From Pseudonocardia phyllosphaerae (lineage in GTDB: Bacteria; Actinomycetota; Actinomycetes; Mycobacteriales; Pseudonocardiaceae), in assembly GCF_046546475.1 (NCBI RefSeq), contig NZ_JBKGXS010000007.1, positions 1-64,000 on the forward strand: 64,000 bases of DNA, given 5' to 3'. The translations under genes were made by a program, and so were the position numbers. Each line of letters starts with the position of its first letter. Position 1 is the stretch's first letter. Below the pieces are notes generated by a model. That model ran no database searches, was not told the DNA's origin, and saw only the letters and a list, made by a program, of their open reading frames with translations. Positions 11,001 through 20,000 of the stretch are shown here, piece after piece.

Positions 11001-14000
11001 ACGAGGTCGCCGTCGTCTGCGGCGACGAGCGGGTCACCTACGCAGAGCTGCAGTCCAGGGTGGACGGGCTCGCCCGCGCGCTGCACGAGCGCGGGGCGGG
11101 CCCGGAACGGGTCGTCGCGCTCGGCCTGCCCCGCTCGGTCGACTCGGTGGTCGCGCTGTTCGCCGTGCTGTGCACCGGCGCGGCGTACCAGCCCCTGGAG
11201 CTCGACCACCCGACCGAGCGGCTCACCGAGCTGCTCGACGACACCGGCCCGGCGGTGCTGGTCGCCACGCGCGAGGTGGCGGACCGGCTGGGCACCGCGC
11301 TGACGTGGGTGGACCCGGCGGACCACCGCCACGGCGACCCGCTGACCTCCGACGAGCTGGGCGTGTTCGCCGCGTCGAACCCGCACCGGCTGGAGCACCC
11401 CGCCTACGTGATCCACACGTCCGGCTCGACCGGGCGTCCCAAGGGCGTGGTCACCCCGTACCGCGGGCTGACGAACATGCAGCGCAACCACCGCGCGGAG
11501 ATCTTCGGCCCGGCGCTGGCCGCGGCCGGCGGTCGGCGGCTGCGGGTCGCGCACACCGTGTCGTTCGCGTTCGACATGTCCTGGGAGGAGCTGCTCTGGC
11601 TGGTCGAGGGCGGCGAGGTGCACGTCTGCGACGAGGAGCTGCGTCGCGACGCGCACGCGCTGGTCCGGCACTGCCACACGCACGCGGTCGACGTGGTCAA
11701 CGTGACCCCAACTTACGCGGCCGCGCTGTTCGAGGAGGGACTGCTGGACCCGGACGGGCACGTGCCCGGCCTGGTCATGCTCGGCGGCGAGGCGGTGTCC
11801 ACCGCGGTGTGGGATCGGCTGCGCGAATACGACGGCACGGTCGGCTACAACCTCTACGGTCCGACCGAGTACACGATCAACACTCTCGGCGGCGGCACCG
11901 ACGACTCGGTCACCCCGACCGTCGGGCGGCCGGTGCACAACACCCGGGCCGTCGTGCTCGACCCGTGGCTCGCGCCGGTCGACGACGGCGTGCCCGGCGA
12001 GCTGTACATCGCCGGGGCCGGCCTGGCCCGCGGCTACCTGGACCGGCCGGGCCTGACCGCGGAGCGGTTCGTCGCGGACCCGGGCGAGCCGGGCGGGCGG
12101 ATGTACCGCACCGGCGACCTCGTCCGGTGCAGGCCGGGGACCTGGGACGACGAGCGCGGCCCGATCCTGGACTACCTCGGCCGGACCGACGACCAGGTCA
12201 AGATCCGCGGTCACCGGGTGGAGCCGGGCGAGGTGGCGGCGCACCTGGACGGGCACCCGGGCGTCGCCCGCTCGGCCGTCGTCGCGGCCGCGGAGCCGGG
12301 CACCGGGGCGGTGCGGCTGGTCGCCTACGTCGTGCCCGCCCCGGCCACCGACGACGCCCGCGCGGGTGTCGAGGCCGCCCAGCTCGGCGAGTGGGAGGAG
12401 ATCTACGCCGACGAGTACCGGCGGATCCCGACCGCCGTGTTCGCCGAGGACTTCTCCGGCTGGGACTCCTCGGCGACCGGGGAACCGATCCCGCTGGAAC
12501 AGATGCGCGAGTGGCGCGCGGAGACGGTCCGGCGGATCCGGGAGCTGCGCCCGCAGCGGATCCTGGAGATCGGGGTGGGCACCGGGCTGCTGCTCGGCGA
12601 GCTGGCCCCGGACGCCGAGGCATACGTCGGCACCGACCTGGCCGCGCCGATCGTCGCGAAGCTGCGCACCGAGCTCGCCCGCGACCCCCGGTTCTTGCAC
12701 GTCGAGCTGTCCGTGCGGCCCGCGCACGACCTGCCGGACGGCCGCTTCGACACGATCGTGATCAACTCGGTGGTGCAGTACTTCCCGGGGGCGGACTACC
12801 TGGCCCGGGTGCTGCACGGGGCGCTGGGCCTGCTCGAGCCCGGCGGTCGGGTGGTCGTCGGCGACGTGCGCCACCTCGGCACGCTCGCCGCGTTCCACGC
12901 CGAGAACCTGGCCGCCCGCTCGGATCCGACGCCGGTCGAGCGCGCCGTCGCGCTGGAGAAGGAGCTGCTGCTCGCCCCCGAGTTCTTCGCCGGGCTCGGG
13001 GTGCCGGTGTCGGTACGGACCAAGCGTGGCCGGTACCGCAACGAGCTGACCGCCCACCGCTACGACGTGGTGCTGCACGACCCGGCGGCGGACGTCGTCG
13101 ACGTCGCCGGGCTGCCGACGGTGCCCTGGTCGGGCACCCTGCCGGACGGGCCGGTGCGGGTCGTCGGCGTGCCGGACCGGCGCCTGGGCGGCGACGGGCC
13201 CGAGCAGGAGGACCTGTTCGGGGCCGGTGGCGACCCGACGGGTCAGGAGGACCCGGCCGCGGGCCAGGCGCCGGTCGCGGTCACCTGGGGTGAGCCCGGC
13301 CAGCTGGAGGTCGTGGTCGGCGCCGGCGCGGACCCGGCGCGCTGGGTCGGGGTCTACCGGCCGCGCGACGGCGTCGCGCAGGCGAACGACCCGGGCGCCG
13401 CCCGGGCGGGCGCCGAGCTGGTCGCGACGCTGCGCTCCGACCTCGGCGACGCGTTGCCGTCGCACCTCGTACCGGCCGCGTTCGTGCTCGTGGACGACCT
13501 GCCGCTGACGCCGAACGGCAAGCTCGACGTGGCCGCGCTGCCGGCCGCCGACGCCCCGGTCGTCGGCGGGACGCGCCCGCCGGAGGGCCCGGTGGAGGAG
13601 GCGCTCTGCGCGCTGTTCGCCGAGGTGCTCGGCGTCGGCGAGGTGGGCGCCGGGGACGACTTCTTCGCGCTCGGCGGGCACTCGCTGCTGGCCACCCGGA
13701 TCGTGTCCCGCGCCCGGACCGCGCTCGGCGCCGAGCTGGCTATCCGGGATCTGTTCGAGGCCCCGACCGTGGCCGAGCTGGCCGAACGGGTCGGGGGCGC
13801 GGCCGGGGGGACCGGCCCGTCGCGGCCCGCACTGGAACCCGGCCCGCGCCCGGACCGGGTACCGCTCTCCCCGGCCCAGCAGCGGCTGTGGTTGGTGGAC
13901 CGCCTCGGTGGCGAGGCCGCCGTCGCCTACAACTACCCGTTCGCGCTGCGCCTGCACGGCACCCCGGACCTCGACGCCGTCGCGGCCGCGCTGGCCGACG

Positions 14001-17000
14001 TCGCGGATCGGCACGAGATCCTGCGCACCACCGTCGCCGAGCACGACGGCGTCGGGTACCAGCACGTGCGTCCGCGGGCCGGGACACTGCTGGAGGTCGA
14101 GGACTGCGCGCCGGACGCGGTGCGCGAGCGGGTCGCCGCGCTGGCCGCCGTCCCGTTCGACCTGGCCGTCGACGTGCCGCTGCGCGCGACCCTGCTGAGG
14201 GTCGCGCCGGACGAGTGCGTCCTGGTCCTGGTGCTGCACCACATCGCGACCGACGAGTGGTCCGACGGGCCGCTGTTCGCGGACCTGGACGCCGCCTACG
14301 CCGCCCGCGCGGCGGGCCGCCCACCCGGCTGGGAGCCGCTGCCGGTGCAGTACGCGGACTACACGCTCTGGCAGGGCGAGCTGCTCGACGCCGTGGCGGA
14401 CGGGCAGCTGGACCACTGGCGCAGCGCGCTGGCCGGGCTGCCGACGGAGATCGAGCTGCCGACCGACCGAGACCGCCCCGCGGTGCGCGACGGGCGCGGC
14501 GCCCGCGCCGTGGTGCCGCTGCCGGCGACCGTCGTCGAGCCGCTGCGGGCGCTGTGCGCCGAGCGCGGGGTCAGCATGTCGATGCTCGTGCACGCGGCCA
14601 CCGCAGCACTGCTGCACCGCCTCGGGGCGGGCGAGGACATCCCGCTCGGCGTGCCGGTGGCCGGTCGCTCCGACGACGCGATGGGCGCGAGCATCGGGTT
14701 CTTCGTGAACACGCTGGTGCTGCGCAGCGACCTGTCCGGGGACCCGTCGTTCGGCGAGCTGCTCAGCCGCACCCGCGCGACCGACCTGGCCGCGTTCGAC
14801 CACGCCGACGTGCCGTTCGAGCACGTCGTCGAGGCACTGGCGCCACCCCGCGCGGCCGGGCGCAACCCCCTGTTCCAGGTGATGAGCGGCTACCACCGCC
14901 GCCCCGGGTCCGAACGCCGCGAGCTGTTCGGGCTGCCGGTCGGGTGGCTGGACGACGACGTCCGGCACGCGAAGTTCGACCTGCACGTCACGGCCGTCGA
15001 ACAGGAGGACACCGGCGCCGTCACGCTGGTGCTCGACCACGCCACCGACCGCACCGACCCGGCCACCGGCGAGCGGCTGGTGCGACGCCTGGCCCGGCTG
15101 CTGGAGATCGTCGCCGACGACCCGGACCGGCCGCTCGGCCTGGTCGACCTGCTCGCCGACGACGAGCGCGCGACGCTGGCCGCGGAGCACGACACCGTCC
15201 ACCCGGTCCCGGACGCGACGCTGCCCGAGCAGTTCGCGGAGCAGGTCGCCCGCACGCCGGACGCGCCCGCGCTGGTCGCCGACGACGGCGCGCTGCGGCT
15301 GACCTACGCCGAGCTGGACGCCCGCGTCGATCAGGCGGCCGCCCTGCTGGACGACCGCGGTGTCCGGCCCGGGGACGTCGTGGCGGTGCGGCTGCCCCGC
15401 TCGGCCGAGCTGGTGGTCGCGCTGCACGCCGTGCACCGGGTCGGTGCCGCGTACCTCCCGGTGGGCACCGACCTGCCGGACGAGCGGGTCGAGTTCATGC
15501 TCGGCGACGCCCGCCCGGCCTGCGTGCTGACCGTCGAGGACATGGCCGCCGCGCAGAGCGCGGCGGATCCCGGGCGCGCGGACCGGCCGGCGCCGCCGCC
15601 CGAGGCGTCCGCGTACGTGCTCTACACGTCCGGGTCGACCGGGAAGCCGAAGGGCGTGGTCGTGTCGCACCGCGCGATCGCGAACCGGATCGCCTGGATG
15701 CAGGACACCTACCGGCTGACCGGCGCCGACCGGGTGCTGCAGAAGACCCCGGCCAGCTTCGACGTCTCGGTGTGGGAGTTCTTCTGGCCGCTGACCTGCG
15801 GCGCCGTGCTCGTCGTCGCGGCGCCGGACGGGCACCGCGACGCCGAGTACCTGGCCGGGCTGATCGAGTCCGAGCAGGTCACGCTGCTGCACTTCGTCCC
15901 GTCCATGCTGGACGCGTTCGTCACCGCGCTGGACGGGCCGGGGCGGTGCGCGAGCCTGCGCCAGGTCGTCTGCTCCGGGGAGGCGCTCGGCGGGCCGCTG
16001 TCCGCCCGCGCGCTGGACGTGCTGGGCGCCCCGGTGGACAACCTGTACGGGCCCACCGAGGCCGCGGTCGACGTCAGCCGGTTCGCCGTCGTCGACCCCG
16101 GGATCGGCGACGTCCCGATCGGCCGTCCGGTCTGGAACACCCGGCTGCACGTCCTCGACGCGCACCTGGCTCCGGTGCCGCCGGGCGTGCCCGGCGAGCT
16201 CTACCTGGCCGGGGTCCAGCTCGCCGACGGCTACCTGGCCCGCCCCGGGCTGACCGCGTCCCGGTTCGTCGCGGACCCGGCGGGCGGCCCGGGGGAGCGG
16301 CTGTACCGGACCGGTGACCGGGCCCGTCGCCGCGTGGACGGCGTCGTGGAGTTCCTAGGGCGCACCGACGACCAGGTCAAGCTGCGCGGGTTCCGGATCG
16401 AGCTCGGCGAGGTGGCCGCGGCGCTGGCCGCCTGCGACGGCGTCGAGCGGGCCGTCGCCGACCTGCGCGGCGACCGTCTCGTCGGGTACGTGGTGCCGGG
16501 CGGCGGCGCCGGCGACGTCGGAGACCTGCGGGAACGGCTGCGAGCGACGCTGCCCGAGCACATGGTGCCGGCCACCGTCGTGGAGCTGGACGCGATGCCG
16601 GTCACCGTGCACGGCAAGCTCGACCGGGCGGCACTGCCGGATCCCGCGACGCCCGCGGGCGGCGGCGGGCGGTCGCCACGGCCGGGCGCCGAGGCGCGGC
16701 TGTGTGCCGCCGTCGCCGAGGTGCTGGACCTGCCGGTGGACGCGGTCGGACCGGACGACGACTTCTTCGCCCTCGGCGGCCACTCGCTGACCGCCATCCG
16801 GCTGGTCGCCCGCCTGGGCGCCGAGCGGGACGCCCGGGTACCGCTGCGGGCCGTGTTCGACGCCCCGACCCCGGCCGGGCTGCTCGCACTGCTCGACCGG
16901 TCCGACGGGCCCGAGGTGTCCGACCGGCCGGCGTTCGTGCCGGTCCCGCGCCCCGAGGTGGTGCCGCTGCCGGCGTCCGCGCGCCGGATGTGGATGCACC

Positions 17001-20000
17001 AGCAGCTGCGCCCGCAGGACCCGACCTACCACATCCCGCTCGCGTTCCGGCTGCGCGGACCGCTCGACGTGGACGCGCTGCGCGCGGCCGTCCGGGACCT
17101 CGTTCTCCGGCAGGACGCGCTGCGCTCGGTCGTCGGGACGGACGCCGCCGGCGAGCCGGTGGCGCGGCTGCTGGAGCCGGACGCCGTCCCGGTCATCGAG
17201 CGCGCCGTCACCGAGGAGTCCCTGGACGCCGAGCTGACCGCGGCCGTGCGGGAGCCGTTCGCGCTGGACCGGGAGCCGCCGCTGCGGGTGCACGTGCTCC
17301 GGCTCGGCGTCGACGGCGCCGACGGCGCCCAGGAGGCCGTGCTGCTGCTCGTCGTGCACCACGTCGCGACCGACGAGTGGTCCACCGGCCCGCTGCTGGA
17401 CGACCTGACCGCGGCGTACGCGGCGCGACGGGCGGGCACCGACCGGGACCTGCCCCCGCTCCGGGCCGGGTACCACGACCACGCCCTGTGGCAGCGCGAC
17501 GTGCTGGACCGGGTCGGCGCCGACCAGGCCGCGTACTGGACGCACCGGCTGGCCGGTGCGCCGGAGGAGCTCGCGCTGCCCTACGACCGGGCCCGCCCGG
17601 CCGAACCGGGCCACGCGGGCGACGAGGTCGACGTGATGCTGGACGCCGCGCTCGCCGGGCGCCTGCGGGCGGTGGCCGCGGCCCGCGGGGTGAGCGTGTT
17701 CATGCTGGTGCACGCCGCGACGGCGGTCCTGCTCGGCGCCGTCGGCGGCGGCACGGACGTGCCGGTCGGCACCCCGGTCTCCGGCCGCGCTGACCCGGCC
17801 CTGGACCGGACCGTGGGCTTCTTCCTGAACACGCTCGTGCTGCGTACCGACCTGTCCGGCAACCCGACGTTCGGTGAGCTCCTGGACCGGGTCCGGGCCA
17901 CCGACCTGGAGGCGTTCGACCACCAGGACCTGCCGTTCGAGCAGGTGGTGTCCGCCGTCGCACCGGCCAGGGCGGCGGCCCGCCACCCGCTGTTCCAGGT
18001 GATGGTGGTGCACCTGCCGGGTGCCGGCGAGGCCCCGTCGTTCGACGGCGTGGACGCCCGGCCGGTCCGGGTGCACCGCGGCGTCGCGACGTTCGACCTC
18101 TCGGTCAACGTGGGCGACACCGCGGACGGTCCTGACGGGAGCGGCATGTCGGTGACGCTCGAGTACTCCCGTGACCTGTTCGACCGGGCCACCGTCGAGG
18201 GTCTCGCCGCCCGGTTCGAGCGCGTCCTGCGCGCGGTGGCCGACGACGCGGACGTCCGTCTCTCCGCCGTCGACGTGCTGGATCCCGGCGAGCGGGCGCG
18301 GGTGCTGGGGGAGTGGAACGCGACCGAGGTCGAGGTGCCCGGCGACACGCTGCCCGGGATGGTGGCCCGCCGGATCGCCGAACGCCCGGACGCCGTCGCG
18401 GTCACCGGGCCGCACGGCACGCTCACCTACGCCGGGTTCGGCGACCTCGTCGAGCGGATCGCCGCGCTGCTGCACGCGCACGGCGTCGGCCGCGGGGACG
18501 TCGTCGCGCTGCTGGTGCCGCGCTCGCCGGAGTCGGTGGCGGCGGCCGTCGCCACCACCCGGCTCGGCGCCGCGTTCCTGGCGCTGGACCCGGACCTGCC
18601 CGCGGACCGGTTGTCCTACATGCTCGACGACTCCGGGGCCCGGCTCGCGCTGGTCCGCGGCACCGCGACCGTGGCGGGGTGCCCCGTCGTCGACGTCGGG
18701 GACGCCGCGCACGAGCATCCGCCCGCCCCGCCGATGCCACCGATCGGTGCCGCCGACCCCGCCTACGTGATCTACACCTCCGGCTCCACCGGCCGCCCCA
18801 AGGGCGTCGTGGTGCCGCACGACGGGATCCCGAGCCTGGTCGCGACGGCCGAACACCGGATGGGCGTGGACCGGGACAGCCGGGTGCTGCACTTCGCGTC
18901 GCAGGGGTTCGACGTGACCGTGTTCGAGCTGTCCATGGCGCTGTGCAGCGGTGCCCGGCTGGTGCTGCCGCCGGACGGGGCCCGGACCGCGGGGCGCGAG
19001 CTCACCGACCTGATCGCCGACGAGGGCGTCACGCACGCGATCCTGCCGCCCGCGCTGGTGGCCGCGCTGCCGTCGGGTGCGACGCTGCCCGAGGGCCTGG
19101 TCGTGCTCGTCGGCACCGAGACCGTGCCGCCGGAGCTGATCCGGCGGTGGGCCGGTCACCTGCGGCTGTTCGCCGCGTACGGGCTGACCGAGGCGACCGT
19201 CAACTCCACGCTGTGGGACGCGCGGCCGGACCGTCCGGGCCCGGTGCCGATCGGCGTGCCGGACCCGAACACGCGTGTGTACGTGCTCGACGACTTCCTG
19301 CGTCCGCTGCCGCCGGGTGCGGTCGGCGAACTGTACGTCGCGGGCCGCGGGCTGGCCGCCGGGTACCTCGGGCGCCCGGGGCTGACCGCGGAGCGGTTCC
19401 TGGCGAACCCGTTCGGTCCCGGCCGGCTGTACCGCACCGGTGACCTGGCCCGGTGGGCCCCGGACGGCGTCGTGGTCCACCTCGGCCGCGCCGACGACCA
19501 GGTCAAGATCCGCGGTTTCCGGATCGAGCTGGGCGAGGTCGAGTCCGCGCTGCGGGCGCAGCCGGGCGTCGCGCAGGCGGCGGTCGCGGTCCGGCGGGCC
19601 GGCGGCACCGCCCGGCTCGACGGGTACGTCGTCGGGGAGCCGGGCCTGGAACCGGGCACCCTGCGCGAGGCTCTGGCGGGGACGCTGCCGGACTACATGG
19701 TCCCGGCTACGGTGACGGTGCTGGACGCGGACCTGCCGACCGGCGCGTCCGGGAAGGTGGACCGCCGCCTGCTGCCGGAGCCGGACGTCACGACGGCCGG
19801 GCGCCCGCCCGCCACCGCCGCCGAGCAGCTCGTCGCCGATCTCGTCGCGGACCTGCTGGGCCTGTCCTCCCTCGGCGCGGACGACGACCTGTTCGCCCTC
19901 GGCGCGGACAGCCTCGTCGTGATGCGCCTGGTCGGCGGGCTGCGCGCGCGGGGCCACGCCCTCACCCCGGCCGCGGTGACCGCCCGGCCGACGGTGTCCG

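Noticed and set aside
7883..16165. Very long open frame (about 2760 codons) on the minus strand, opposite the NRPS
   Set aside because: It has an Arg/Gly/Val/Gln-rich composition without domains. It arises because GC-rich codon bias removes stop codons on the complementary strand. The + strand NRPS explains this DNA fully.
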